Below are positions 1 through 9,763 of a stretch of DNA of 64,000 nucleotides, piece after piece. Numbering within the stretch: the first letter of the stretch is position 1; each line of letters begins with the position of its first letter. The stretch is from NCBI GenBank assembly GCA_017511045.1, contig JAFWLM010000088.1, positions 62,001-126,000 of the forward strand, given 5' to 3'. Source of the DNA: Lachnospiraceae bacterium (GTDB lineage: Bacteria; Bacillota; Clostridia; Lachnospirales; Lachnospiraceae). The notes under the pieces are model-generated. The model had not been told where the DNA came from and searched no databases. It saw nothing but the letters and a program-made list of their open reading frames with translations. The position numbers were made by a program, and so were the translations under genes.

Positions 1-458
1 CTCTGATCGGGATCGCTAAGAATCCGATCGTTATCGGAATCATATTAGGCCTCCTTTCCTCGATCATCGGCATTCATTATCCGGAGATGATTCAAAAACC
101 GATGGATTATATCGCCCGCCTTGCGACACCGCTGGCATTGATCTGTATCGGTGCGGAATTTAATCTGAAGAATGCGTTTAAGAGGCTGAAACTTTCGGTC
201 GTTGCATCTGTGATCAAGATCATTATTCTTCCGGTTGTCTTTACGACGATCGCAGTCCTCATGGGCTTTCGGACAGAAAAACTCATCGCGATCTTTATCA
301 TGCTTGCCGGATCAACAACACCTTCCTGCTTTATCATGGCGAAGCAATATGGATATGAAGGAACGGTCACATCAAGTGCTGTTGTCATAACGACTTTATT
401 CACGTCGGTGACGATCACGCTGTTCCTGTTCCTTTTAAGAACAATGGGATTTGTATAA
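1..458 (+). CDS. AEC-family transporter, C-terminal part (5' end outside window)
   Basis: The reading frame is open from base 3 and ends at a TAA at 456-458, so only about the last 151 residues are present. The visible part has four or five hydrophobic segments separated by short charged loops, including a segment rich in Ile and Gly at the start, LATPLALICIGAEFNL, and a C-terminal helix ending in LLRTMGFV. The pattern resembles the last half of auxin-efflux-carrier (AEC) type permeases, which in bacteria export or exchange small organic acids; that family identity is by resemblance and the substrate is unknown. It ends 60 bases before the ornithine carbamoyltransferase start, on the same strand, with no terminator between them, so the two may share a transcript. 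Confidence 0.7.
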   Translation, partial: LIGIAKNPIVIGIILGLLSSIIGIHYPEMIQKPMDYIARLATPLALICIGAEFNLKNAFKRLKLSVVASVIKIIILPVVFTTIAVLMGFRTEKLIAIFIMLAGSTTPSCFIMAKQYGYEGTVTSSAVVITTLFTSVTITLFLFLLRTMGFV

Positions 459-518
459 GAAGTTATGTAATTATTGAAAATAAACTATTCTGAACAGGGA
501 TACAGAAAGGAACGTACA

Positions 519-1514
519 ATGAGTGTTGATTTACGTGGAAGAAATTTCTTGAAACTACTGGACTATACGCCGGAGGAGATCCGGTATCTGGTGGATCTTT
601 CAGCGGAACTTAAGGCAAAGAAAAAAGCCGGAGAGCCGCATCGTTATTTAGAGGGCAAAAATATAGCCCTGCTTTTTGAGAAGACGTCGACGAGAACACG
701 CTGTTCCTTTGAAGTCGCAGGACATGACCTCGGAATGGATGTGACTTATCTGGATCCGTCCGGAAGTCAGATGGGTAACAAGGAAAGTATCGAAGATACG
801 GCACGTGTCCTTGGACGTATGTTTGACGGCATCGAATACAGAGGTTTTGATCAGAGCATCGTGGAGACTCTGGCTGAGTATGCCGGAGTTCCTGTCTGGA
901 ACGGTCTGACAGACCAGTTCCATCCGACGCAGATGATCGCGGACCTCCTTACGATCGAAGAGCACAAAGGAAGTCTCAAGGGAATCAATTTCACGTATTT
1001 CGGTGACGCGCGGTTTAACATGGGGAATTCCCTGATGGTTGCCTGCGCGAAGATGGGGCTTAATTATACAGCCTGCGGACCAAAGGAATACTGGCCGGAG
1101 CAGGATCTCGTCGATACCTGCAAGGAGATTGCTGAAGAGAATGGCTGCACGATCTGTCTGACGGAAGATCCGGAAGAAGGCGCAAAAAATGCAGATGTTT
1201 TATATACTGATATCTGGGTCTCCATGGGAGAGCCGGCCGAGGCATGGGCTGAGCGGATCAATGTGATGAAACCGTATCAGGTCAGTCAGCATCTGATGAG
1301 TCTTGCGAAGCCGGATGCCATCTTCATGCATTGCCTTCCGTCTTTCCACGATACAAAGACAACGATCGGAAAAGATATCTTTGAGAAGTTTGGCCTTTCT
1401 GAACTTGAGGTAACGGACGAGGTCTTCAACGGACCGCAGTCAGTTGTCTTTGATGAGGCGGAAAACCGCATGCACACGATCAAGGCGGTAATGTACGCAA
1501 CATTGATGGCATAA
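519..1514 (+). CDS. argF: Ornithine carbamoyltransferase
   Basis: This enzyme makes citrulline from carbamoyl phosphate and ornithine, in the cytoplasm. The 331-residue protein has the carbamoyl-phosphate motif STRTR, the DQFHPTQ segment, the SMGEP loop and the HCLPSFHD ornithine-site motif, and is of usual length. An upstream in-frame TTG at 474 would add 15 residues, but the ATG at 519 has AGAAAGGA about 8 bases upstream and begins the conserved region, so I use 519. No arginine deiminase or carbamate kinase gene lies next to it, so a biosynthetic role (argF) is likelier than a catabolic one (arcB); sequence alone cannot separate them. A strong terminator follows at 1541. Confidence 0.93.
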   Translation: MSVDLRGRNFLKLLDYTPEEIRYLVDLSAELKAKKKAGEPHRYLEGKNIALLFEKTSTRTRCSFEVAGHDLGMDVTYLDPSGSQMGNKESIEDTARVLGRMFDGIEYRGFDQSIVETLAEYAGVPVWNGLTDQFHPTQMIADLLTIEEHKGSLKGINFTYFGDARFNMGNSLMVACAKMGLNYTACGPKEYWPEQDLVDTCKEIAEENGCTICLTEDPEEGAKNADVLYTDIWVSMGEPAEAWAERINVMKPYQVSQHLMSLAKPDAIFMHCLPSFHDTKTTIGKDIFEKFGLSELEVTDEVFNGPQSVVFDEAENRMHTIKAVMYATLMA

Positions 1515-1540
1515 CAACAAATAGAAAATACAGCAAAAAG

Positions 1541-1589
1541 AAACCTTTACTTTTTATTGAAAACAGGAATAAAAAGTAAAGGTTTTTGA
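1541..1589 (+). terminator. Rho-independent terminator after argF
   Basis: An 18-base inverted repeat (1541-1558 with 1568-1585, beginning AAACCTTTAC) encloses a 9-base loop and runs into a T stretch. It should end the argF transcript before addB. Confidence 0.9.
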
Positions 1590-1620
1590 TTATGGTATTT
1601 TTTTTGGACAGAGTATTAAT

Positions 1621-1626
1621 TATAAT
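1621..1626 (+). promoter_or_regulatory. -10 box of a probably leaderless addB promoter
   Basis: A perfect TATAAT lies only six bases before the addB ATG at 1633. Transcription would start at or next to the ATG, and there is no purine-rich ribosome site upstream. The -35 region is T-rich with no good match. This suggests a leaderless addAB message. Confidence 0.55.
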
Positions 1627-1632
1627 ATAGTC

Positions 1633-4600
1633 ATGAGTTTACAAATCGTTGTCGGGGCTGCGAGCTCCGGAAAATCAAATCAGCTGATCACGGATCTGAC
1701 AGAGCGTTCCTTGAGGCTTCCTGAGGAGAAGTTCTTTATTATTGTGCCGGAACAGGCAACTCTGAACATGCAGCTGAACGTTGTGAAACATCTTCAGATG
1801 CAGGGTGCAAAAGGGACCCCTGTCCTGAAGACGGCGGCGACAATGAATATTGATGTTGTCAGTTTCGACCGGCTGGCTCATGTTGTGTTTGCGGACCTTG
1901 GAATTGATGCTGCCAATATCCTGGACGATACCGGAAAAGTCCTGATCCTTAGACAGGTATTGGAAGACTGTAAAGAAGATCTGGCAGTTTACCAAAGCAA
2001 GGTGCATCAGTCGGGCTTTGCGCAGCGCATCAAGTCCCAGGTCACGGAGCTTAAACAATACGGCATCGACGACAATCTTCTGTATCTGATGCAGGAAAGC
2101 GCAGAGACGAGCGGCAACCGCCTGCTTTATGCGAAACTTCAGGACCTGCGTCTGATCACAAGAAAATTCAATGAAAAAATTAAAGATGCATATCGGTCTG
2201 CAGAAGAGCTTCTGGCGCTTTTTGCGGACTGTGTTTCCAAATCGGAGCGGATAAAAAACTCTCATATATATCTTGACGGGTTCACCGGATTTACTCCGGT
2301 TCAGTACCGTCTGTTAGAGCAGTTCTTAAGGTATGCAAATGATGTAAACGTTACGATCACCGTTCCTGAGGAAAGAATCTGTGGGAACTGTCCGGAATAT
2401 GATCTCTTTTATCTGAGTAATCAAACCTATATCAAACTAATAGAAACCGCGGCCGCTGCAGGGACTGAAGTTCTTCCTGTGATTGATGTGAAAGAAGCGG
2501 ATGCGGAAAATCGGAGAAGCTGTAAGATCTTCCCGGCTTCGGATCAAAAAGAGGAAGTCCTTTTTACTGCAAAGGAAATACTAAGGCTGGTCAGGGATGA
2601 AGCTTACCGCTTCAGAGAGATTGCCGTGATCACCAGCGATATGGAGGCTTATCACGAGAAGATCGAGAGCCTGTTTGCGGAAGCAGGGATCCCATGTTTT
2701 ATCGATCATAAATCAGGGATCACCGACAATCCGCTTTCGAGGTACATGCTTTCAGCACTTGGCCTGATGGAGCAGCGTTTTTCCTATGAAAGTGTCTTTA
2801 CATATCTGAAAACGGGACTGACAGATCTTTCCATGGACGATATCTGCATCATGGAAAACTATTGTTTGGAGTTTGGCATCAAAGGCATTCGTCCATGGTA
2901 TGAAGACATGGAACACAATAAAAAACTCTATGGAGCGGATCCGGGAGAAGAAGCGCTGGCAGAAGATCCTTTCGCGGGGCAGGAGTGGGATCTGGATGAG
3001 ATCAACAGGATCCGTAAAGCGGTGCTGGATGATGTAAGGACTTTCTACCGTGACATCAGCCATAAGGACATGGCAGTGGGTGATTATGTTGATGCCCTGG
3101 TCCGTCAGCTGCAGAGAAATCACATTCGTGAAAAGATCGATCTGAAGGCAGGTGCGTTAAAAGAACAGGGGCGGCTGAAAGAACAAAGAGAGTATGAGCA
3201 GGTCTATGATCTGCTGATGAACCTGCTTGAAAAGACCAAACTTCTTTCAGGAGAGAAAGCTCTTTCGGTAAAAGATTTCAGACTGCTTCTTGAAAGCGGC
3301 ATCTCAGAAATTAAGGTTGGAGTGATCCCTCCGACAATGGATACGCTCATGGTGGGCGACCTGACGAGAACCCGTCTGGATCATGTGAAAGTGATCTTCC
3401 TTTTAGGAGCGAACAATGGCAGGATCCCGTCAGCGTCAGAGCCGGCAGGAGTTTTCTCGGCGCGTGACCGTGAATTCCTTAAGACAGAAAGATTTGAGCT
3501 GGCACCGACCGCGACAGAAAATATGTACAACCAGAGGTTCTATCTTTACCTGATGCTGAATAAACCGACGGAGCAGCTTTATATTACTTATGCCTCAACC
3601 GGTGAGGATGGCGAAGAGATGGAGCCGTCATATATTATTGATGAGCTTCCGGAACTGCTGAAGGGTTTAGATCAGGCAGGGGAGATCTGTTATCTTGACA
3701 GCCTTCCGGATATTAAATGGAAGATGCAGGCGCTCAGGGAACTTTCAGCTGAAATGAGAAAGGATCCGGAGGAATCTTTGATGCGTTTCTTTGCAGCGGA
3801 AGATCCGTTTGTTTTAAAGCAGATTCTGGATGCGGCCTATTTTTCCAATGCACAGACCGCGCTCGATCCGCAGGTGGCATTAGACCTCTATGGAGATGTG
3901 CTTTCCGGAAGTGTGAGCCGCTATGAAAAATTCAGTGAATGTCCGTTCAAACATTTCCTCTCTTATGGGATCCGCCTGGAAAAACGGCCGGAATATGAAA
4001 TTGCTGCAACGGATGTCGGAACGATCTATCATGCGGCGCTTGAAAAATACTCCGGTGCACTGGAGGCAGCAGGATACACCTACCGCAATGTTCCGGAGGA
4101 GGTCAGCCACAGTCTGGCGGAAGAAAGTGTTGAGCAAGCGCTTTCTGAAATGCCCTCGGATGTCATGGACAGCTCTTCACGAAATGAATTCTTTGTAAAA
4201 AGGATCACCGATGTCACCGTGAAAACCACGGATGTTTTACGCGCACAGGTAAAAGCCGGTCTTTATGAGCCGGATGCCTATGAGCTTGAGTTCCGGGATG
4301 CGCTTGGTGAGGGCGTCCGTTTTAAAGGGAAGATCGACCGCGTGGATATTTACGATGCGGATGATGTATATGTCAAGATCATTGATTATAAATCCGGAAA
4401 GAAAGAGTTTAAATTGGCGGATATCTATTCCGGTCTTCAGCTTCAGCTGGTGGCTTATCTGAAAGAGGCGATCAGCCATTATGAAGAACTGCATCCTGAT
4501 AAACAGGTGAAACCGGGAGGCGTTTATTATTACCGGATCAATGATCAGTTTGCAAAGGATGAAACAGAAGCGGGCGAACGCTTTAAGCTGAGCGGTCTGA

Positions 4601-4968
4601 CCTCCTGCGAAGAGGGGATGATTCAGGCTGTGGATACAGGTCTGGCTCCCGGCGCAAGCAGTCTGATCGTTCCGGTCAAACTGAATAATGACGGAACACC
4701 TGCAAAGACCGCGGCTGTTGCAAACTCGGGAGAGTTTCGGCATTTAATGGACTTTGTAGGAGAAAAGATCGAATCCATCAGTTCGGAGATCAAAGCAGGC
4801 AATATAGAGATCCATCCATATTACGAGCAGGACCGCTCCAACGCCTGCGTCTATTGTGAGTTCCGGGATGTCTGCAAGTTTGATGCCGGGAATTTCGGAA
4901 CGGACTGGAAGGAAAAAACGCAGAAAACAAAAGCAGAAATGGAGGCAGAAGTCTATGGCAGAGTTTAG
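1633..4968 (+). CDS. addB: ATP-dependent helicase/nuclease subunit B (AddB)
   Basis: AddB is one half of the AddAB complex, which processes double-strand DNA ends for recombination in Firmicutes in place of RecBCD. The 1111-residue protein begins with a P-loop (GAASSGKS, residues 7-14), has the long helicase-like middle and ends with a RecB-type nuclease domain containing IIDYKSGK. Cysteines in SECPF and in CVYCEFRDVC near the C-terminus match the iron-sulfur staple known in AddB. The ATG at 1633 fits the family start exactly although no ribosome site precedes it. The gene overlaps addA by 14 bases, so the two are translated from one message. Confidence 0.95.
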   Translation: MSLQIVVGAASSGKSNQLITDLTERSLRLPEEKFFIIVPEQATLNMQLNVVKHLQMQGAKGTPVLKTAATMNIDVVSFDRLAHVVFADLGIDAANILDDTGKVLILRQVLEDCKEDLAVYQSKVHQSGFAQRIKSQVTELKQYGIDDNLLYLMQESAETSGNRLLYAKLQDLRLITRKFNEKIKDAYRSAEELLALFADCVSKSERIKNSHIYLDGFTGFTPVQYRLLEQFLRYANDVNVTITVPEERICGNCPEYDLFYLSNQTYIKLIETAAAAGTEVLPVIDVKEADAENRRSCKIFPASDQKEEVLFTAKEILRLVRDEAYRFREIAVITSDMEAYHEKIESLFAEAGIPCFIDHKSGITDNPLSRYMLSALGLMEQRFSYESVFTYLKTGLTDLSMDDICIMENYCLEFGIKGIRPWYEDMEHNKKLYGADPGEEALAEDPFAGQEWDLDEINRIRKAVLDDVRTFYRDISHKDMAVGDYVDALVRQLQRNHIREKIDLKAGALKEQGRLKEQREYEQVYDLLMNLLEKTKLLSGEKALSVKDFRLLLESGISEIKVGVIPPTMDTLMVGDLTRTRLDHVKVIFLLGANNGRIPSASEPAGVFSARDREFLKTERFELAPTATENMYNQRFYLYLMLNKPTEQLYITYASTGEDGEEMEPSYIIDELPELLKGLDQAGEICYLDSLPDIKWKMQALRELSAEMRKDPEESLMRFFAAEDPFVLKQILDAAYFSNAQTALDPQVALDLYGDVLSGSVSRYEKFSECPFKHFLSYGIRLEKRPEYEIAATDVGTIYHAALEKYSGALEAAGYTYRNVPEEVSHSLAEESVEQALSEMPSDVMDSSSRNEFFVKRITDVTVKTTDVLRAQVKAGLYEPDAYELEFRDALGEGVRFKGKIDRVDIYDADDVYVKIIDYKSGKKEFKLADIYSGLQLQLVAYLKEAISHYEELHPDKQVKPGGVYYYRINDQFAKDETEAGERFKLSGLTSCEEGMIQAVDTGLAPGASSLIVPVKLNNDGTPAKTAAVANSGEFRHLMDFVGEKIESISSEIKAGNIEIHPYYEQDRSNACVYCEFRDVCKFDAGNFGTDWKEKTQKTKAEMEAEVYGRV

Positions 4969-7900
4969 ACCGAATCCGGCGCAGACCTCCGCCATAAATG
5001 AAGAAGGGAAGAATATCCTGGTCAGCGCAGGTGCAGGCTCCGGAAAAACGACGGTGCTTGTTGAGCGCGTTGTCCGGATGATCATCGAAGAGGGAGTCAG
5101 TATCGACTCTTTGATCATTGTGACCTTCACCAAAGCAGCTGCCGCCAACATGAAAGAAAAGATCTATAAACGGATCCGTGCTGCCTTAGCTGACGAAACA
5201 TTGCCGCCGGAAAAAAGAGAACATTTAATGGGACAGCAAATGCGGGTCTTCAGCGCGAGGATCTCAACGATCGACTCTCTCTGTATGGAGATCGTGCGGG
5301 AGAATTTCCAGTATGTGGATATTGATCCGGCTTTCCGCATTGCAGATGAAGCGGAAGTAAATCTTCTGATGCAGGATGTGCTTGCGGATCTGATCGAGTC
5401 GCACTATGCCCTTCCGACAGAGCAATTCCTGAATTTCGTAAATTATTACACGGATAAAAATGACGCGAAGCTCGATGATATTATTCTGACACTTTATAAG
5501 TATTCACAGAGTCATCCGGAACCGGAGCGATGGATCGAAAATGCGGTCGGCTCTTATCTTCATGCGGAACATTTTGGGAGCGGAGAATTTGAAGAAGCTG
5601 ACGCGTGGCTCCTTACCCTTGGAGAATACTTGTTGAGCGAAGAAGAAACGTTGAAAAATATGGCTCTGCGCGGAATTGCGCTTTGTGATGCAAACTGGGG
5701 CCCCTATCCATACAGAGAAAACTTTGAAACAGTTTTAGAACAGCTGAACCAGCTGGAAGCGGATGAGATCTTTGATAATAAGATCCATACGATCAAATCA
5801 ATGACAGAAGAGTGGAAGTCGCTTCCGCGTGCAAAGAAAAGCGATGAGATCGATGCGGAACTGCGGGAAGCTGCGAAGGCACTCTACGGGGATATCCGGA
5901 AAAAACTGAAAGAACTGCAGGATAAATTCTTTTATCAGGACTTGGAATCCATGCATCGGGATATGGGCAGGTGTGCAGATGTTGCAAAGACGATCGCAGA
6001 TCTGACGCTTGAATTTACACGTAAGTTAAATGCGGCAAAACGTGACAGGCAGATCGCAGACTTTAATGATGTTAACCATTTTGCGCTGCAGGTCTTAATG
6101 CGGCGTGATGCGGACGGAAATCTTGTATATACGGATGCGGCGGACAGTATTGCACATCAGACAAAGGAGATCATAGTTGACGAATACCAGGATACGAACC
6201 GCATGCAGGATGCACTGATCGAAGCTCTGTCTTCTGCTCGTTTTGGAAGACCGAATGTCTTTATGGTCGGCGATGTGAAACAGAGTATCTACGGCTTCCG
6301 TATGGCCTGTCCGGATCTGTTTATTGAAAAATATAACTCCTATACAGATGATTCGGAGCTTGGAAAACGAATCATCCTTGGGGATAACTATCGGAGCCGC
6401 CGGGAAGTAGTAGACTTTATCAATTTTGTTTTTGAAAAGATCATGCTTCCGTCTGTCGGTGGAATTGATTACACAGATGGAAATCAGATGAGTACCGGCG
6501 CTGATTATCCTCAGGAAGCGGTTCCGGGGCAGATGATCCCGGAAGTGCTTTTCGTAGATGGCAGCGGGTCTGCCGGCAAGAATGCGGAAAGCTATGAGAT
6601 CGCCCGTAAGATCGAGGAGATTATAGACAGTTATTATGTGAAGGATGAGCAGAATGACGGAGAACTGCGTAAAGCAGGATATTCCGACATCGCGATCCTC
6701 ACCCGAAAAACGAATAACCCAAAACTTGAAAAAATGCTGACAGACCGGCATATTCCTGTCCGCAAATCCTCCAGTAAAGGCTTCTTTGGATCTTTTGAGA
6801 TCCGCCTGGCGTTAGATCTTTTAAAGATCATTGATAATCCATATCAGGATATTCCACTGGCAGCAGTACTGTTAAGTCCGATTGCCGGGCTGGATGCGAA
6901 TGCACTTGCAAGGATCAAAACAGGTTTTCAGGATAATCCGTTCCGGCTTTATCCCGCCTGCCATAGTTATTGTGAGGATCATACGGATGAGACTGCGGAA
7001 AAGCTGTCCGGATTTTTCGCCCAGCTTGAGCGTTGGCAGAAGAAAGCTCTGTACTTCAGTTTTGACCAGTTTTTAAGGGAAGTCCTGGAAGAGTCAGGGC
7101 TTAATAATATGTGCACAGCTATGACGTATGGAGAGGGAAGAAGAGCCAACCTTGATGCGCTGCGAAACCTTGCTGCAAATTACCAGAATGGCTCCTATAC
7201 CGGTCTGTTCAATTTCCTGCGCTATCTGGATGCGATGCAGAAGGGCGATATGGATCTGGGAACTGCGGAGGGTATCTCCGGTGCAGAGGATGCTGTAACG
7301 ATGATGACGATCCACAAATCCAAGGGACTGGAGTTTCCGATCGTTATCATTGCGGATGGCGGGAAACAGATCTCCGACCTGGAAAGTTCCAGCCCAATCT
7401 ATTTAGATGATGAGATCGGTGTCGGAATCGAATACCGGAATACGGACACCAGGATCAAAAAGAAAACACTGATGATGGAGACGATCGCTGCAAAGAAAAA
7501 AACAGAACTTTTTGCAGAGGAAATCCGCCTGCTGTATGTTGCCATGAGCCGCGCAAAGGAAAAGCTGGTCATCACCGGCTCAAGCGGTACCATGACAAGT
7601 CACAGGAAAGTCTGGGAAGGGGATCTTCCACAGGCGCTTCCGGATGCAGGCAGTATCCGGAAAGATAACAGTTATCTCCTTCTTTTGGCTGATGCCATGA
7701 AGTGTGCTTCGGAAGAAGAAAAAGAAAAATTCCGCTGGACGATCAAGGATCTGGAAGAGATCGAGATCGAAAGAGCAGAAGAGATCTTTGATGAGCAGGC
7801 ACAGAGGAACGAAATAGAGAAGCTGATTGCGGAAGCCGGGGAGGAAGGCGCCTCCGATGCCGGAATATATGCTTATCAGTATCCGTTTGAGTCCGCTACA

Positions 7901-8539
7901 AGGACAAATATTAAAGTAACTGCTTCGCAGATGGAGAACCATGAGACGGACAGAGATTCGGAAGACGAGGCCCGTTATCAGAAGCGCTTTTCCGGCGAGG
8001 GGCTTACAGGCGCTGAACGCGGCAATGCATATCATAAGTTCTTTGAGCTTCTGGATTACGCAGCGGTCGATGCTGCCATGGGAAATGCGGATGATGCTCT
8101 GCAGTCCCTGATCGCGGGGCAGATATCATCCCTGCAGGAATCCGGTCACTTAACAGAAGAGGCAGCAGAAGCTGTAGAAACAGAGAAGATCGTCACTTTC
8201 CTTCATTCTGATATCGGAGAACGGATGCGGAAGGCAGCTCTTTCCGGAAAACTGAAAAGAGAGCAGCAGTTTGTAATGTCTGCCGAGATCGAAGGCAATC
8301 CGGACGGGTTAGTGCAGGGAATCATTGATGCGTTCTTCGTTGAAGAAGCTGAGAGAGGAAAGCATGTGATCCTGGTGGATTATAAGACTGACCGTGGCCG
8401 TGGGGAGGACTATTTTATCAGGACCTATCAGGGGCAGCAGGAGCAGTATGCGAAGGCGATCGAGGCGGCTCTTGGCCTGCCGGTCACAGAAAAGATCCTG
8501 TATTCTGTGGAGCTTGGAAAGGAAATCTATCTGCCTTGA
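4955..8539 (+). CDS. addA: ATP-dependent helicase/nuclease subunit A (AddA)
   Basis: AddA is the UvrD-like 3'-5' helicase and nuclease subunit of AddAB. The protein of 1194 residues shows Walker A (SAGAGSGKTT), a DEYQDTN Walker B region, GDVKQSIYGFR, the motif V/VI region (TIHKSKGLEFP, LLYVAMSRA) and a C-terminal nuclease motif LVDYKTDRG. The frame is open from 4856, but the ATG at 4955 follows GGAGG by nine bases and begins the conserved N-terminus, so the upstream extension is only the addB coding region read in another frame. It overlaps the end of addB by 14 bases. Confidence 0.95.
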   Translation: MAEFRPNPAQTSAINEEGKNILVSAGAGSGKTTVLVERVVRMIIEEGVSIDSLIIVTFTKAAAANMKEKIYKRIRAALADETLPPEKREHLMGQQMRVFSARISTIDSLCMEIVRENFQYVDIDPAFRIADEAEVNLLMQDVLADLIESHYALPTEQFLNFVNYYTDKNDAKLDDIILTLYKYSQSHPEPERWIENAVGSYLHAEHFGSGEFEEADAWLLTLGEYLLSEEETLKNMALRGIALCDANWGPYPYRENFETVLEQLNQLEADEIFDNKIHTIKSMTEEWKSLPRAKKSDEIDAELREAAKALYGDIRKKLKELQDKFFYQDLESMHRDMGRCADVAKTIADLTLEFTRKLNAAKRDRQIADFNDVNHFALQVLMRRDADGNLVYTDAADSIAHQTKEIIVDEYQDTNRMQDALIEALSSARFGRPNVFMVGDVKQSIYGFRMACPDLFIEKYNSYTDDSELGKRIILGDNYRSRREVVDFINFVFEKIMLPSVGGIDYTDGNQMSTGADYPQEAVPGQMIPEVLFVDGSGSAGKNAESYEIARKIEEIIDSYYVKDEQNDGELRKAGYSDIAILTRKTNNPKLEKMLTDRHIPVRKSSSKGFFGSFEIRLALDLLKIIDNPYQDIPLAAVLLSPIAGLDANALARIKTGFQDNPFRLYPACHSYCEDHTDETAEKLSGFFAQLERWQKKALYFSFDQFLREVLEESGLNNMCTAMTYGEGRRANLDALRNLAANYQNGSYTGLFNFLRYLDAMQKGDMDLGTAEGISGAEDAVTMMTIHKSKGLEFPIVIIADGGKQISDLESSSPIYLDDEIGVGIEYRNTDTRIKKKTLMMETIAAKKKTELFAEEIRLLYVAMSRAKEKLVITGSSGTMTSHRKVWEGDLPQALPDAGSIRKDNSYLLLLADAMKCASEEEKEKFRWTIKDLEEIEIERAEEIFDEQAQRNEIEKLIAEAGEEGASDAGIYAYQYPFESATRTNIKVTASQMENHETDRDSEDEARYQKRFSGEGLTGAERGNAYHKFFELLDYAAVDAAMGNADDALQSLIAGQISSLQESGHLTEEAAEAVETEKIVTFLHSDIGERMRKAALSGKLKREQQFVMSAEIEGNPDGLVQGIIDAFFVEEAERGKHVILVDYKTDRGRGEDYFIRTYQGQQEQYAKAIEAALGLPVTEKILYSVELGKEIYLP

Positions 8540-8542
8540 TTT

Positions 8543-8562
8543 TTCAGTACTTAAGTATTGAA
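8543..8562. promoter_or_regulatory. 20-base palindrome after addA
   Basis: The sequence TTCAGTACTTAAGTATTGAA is a dyad with nine of ten matching pairs, just after the addA stop and about 120 bases before the S66 peptidase gene. It has no T stretch, so it is more like a protein-binding site than a terminator. The binding protein is unknown. Confidence 0.35.
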
Positions 8563-8612
8563 TTTCCAATGGGTTTACTGTTAAAATAAACCTTACGCAA
8601 TCTGCATAAATA

Positions 8613-8646
8613 CAGCATGGTTCTATGGGTGTGGGACCATATGCTG
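8613..8646 (+). promoter_or_regulatory. Hairpin upstream of the S66 peptidase
   Basis: CAGCAT (8613-8618) pairs with ATGCTG (8641-8646), with GG/CC-rich pairing inside. No T stretch follows. It could be a leader structure of the next gene or a processing site; nothing more can be said. Confidence 0.3.
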
Positions 8647-8684
8647 ATTGAACTAATTAGATCGATTTTGAAGGGAGAAGAAGT

Positions 8685-9719
8685 ATGATCATTCCTGAAT
8701 ATCTGAAAGAAGGCGACTGGATCGGAGTTACGGCAATGAGCCATCCGGTCAATGATCCGCTGGATCAGTATCGTTTTAATCATGGGGCAAACAAAATGGC
8801 TCGCAATGGCTTTGGCGCAGTCTTTACAAATAATGTATTTGCGGATCCGGATGAGTTTGGACGCAGCGGAAGCGGCAAAGACAAAGCGTTCGAGTTTAAT
8901 GCACTGGTGAAAGAAGCGAAAGTGAAGGCGATCATTTCTGCCGGCGGCGGAGATTACCTCGCTGAGATGCTTCCGTATGTTGATCTTGAACTGTTCAAGG
9001 CAAACCCGAAATGGGTGCAGGGCTACTCGGATAATACTTCTATCCTTTATTACCTGACGACCAAGGCGGATGTCGCAACTGCTTATGGTTGCAATTTCGC
9101 TGACTTCGGCATGGAGCCGTGGGATGAAAGTGTGATGCGGGGGCTGGATGTCCTCAAAGGATTTGTAAAAGTCCAGTCCAGTTTTTATACCTATCAGGAT
9201 GGTTTCGTAGAGCGGGAGACAGGACTTGAAGGGTATAAGGCAGATAAAAAAGTTGAGTGGAAGATCGCCTGCGGACAGTCTCCTGTTTCTATGCAGGGAC
9301 GTCTCCTCGGCGGATGCCTGGATGTCATCTTTAATATTGCAGGAACTCCGTTTGACGGAACAATGGAATTTATAGAGAAATATAAAGAAGACGGTATCGT
9401 CTGGTATTTCGAGAGCTTTGACCTCGGCTGTGAGCAGATGATGGAAGGTCTTTGGAAACTGCGTCAGATGGGATGGTTTGACCATGCGAAAGGCTTTGTG
9501 TTCGGACGCCCGCTGTTCTATAAGAACGAGAGCTTTGACGGAACCCCGCTTCCGACATATGAGCAGGTCGTAAAAGAGCGTCTGGCAGACCTGGGTGTTC
9601 CAATCATCCTGGATGCTGATATCGGACACAAAGGACCGCAGTTTGTAATGATCAATGGTATGATTGCAAAGGTCGAAGCATTTGCAGACGGCACCGGCAG
9701 AGTCTCTTATCTTAATTAA
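8685..9719 (+). CDS. S66-family peptidase (LD-carboxypeptidase / MccF-like)
   Basis: Family S66 serine peptidases cut L,D bonds in murein tetrapeptides or, in MccF, hydrolyse microcin C and related acyl-adenylates; they act in the cytoplasm. The 344-residue protein has no signal peptide. The expected catalytic elements are visible: the nucleophile serine in GYSDNTSIL, the glutamate in WYFESFDLG and the histidine in DADIGHKGPQ. GGGAGAAG stands seven or eight bases before the ATG. It is a single gene after addAB. Whether it works in cell-wall recycling (LdcA) or in self-immunity or detoxification (MccF) cannot be decided here; the length and the GYSD motif are compatible with both. Confidence 0.85.
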   Translation: MIIPEYLKEGDWIGVTAMSHPVNDPLDQYRFNHGANKMARNGFGAVFTNNVFADPDEFGRSGSGKDKAFEFNALVKEAKVKAIISAGGGDYLAEMLPYVDLELFKANPKWVQGYSDNTSILYYLTTKADVATAYGCNFADFGMEPWDESVMRGLDVLKGFVKVQSSFYTYQDGFVERETGLEGYKADKKVEWKIACGQSPVSMQGRLLGGCLDVIFNIAGTPFDGTMEFIEKYKEDGIVWYFESFDLGCEQMMEGLWKLRQMGWFDHAKGFVFGRPLFYKNESFDGTPLPTYEQVVKERLADLGVPIILDADIGHKGPQFVMINGMIAKVEAFADGTGRVSYLN

Positions 9720-9763
9720 CCATTGCGGGACAAGCGAGAAATAAAAAGAAAGAATAAAGCAAC

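Noticed and set aside
474..518. Longer argF start at TTG 474
   Set aside because: The ATG at 519 has a good ribosome site and matches the family start; the extra 15 residues do not.
8544..9629. Long open frame on the minus strand opposite the S66 gene (361 codons)
   Set aside because: Rich in Ile, His, Arg and Ser, no ribosome site or motif, and it is antisense to a clear gene; a codon-use shadow.
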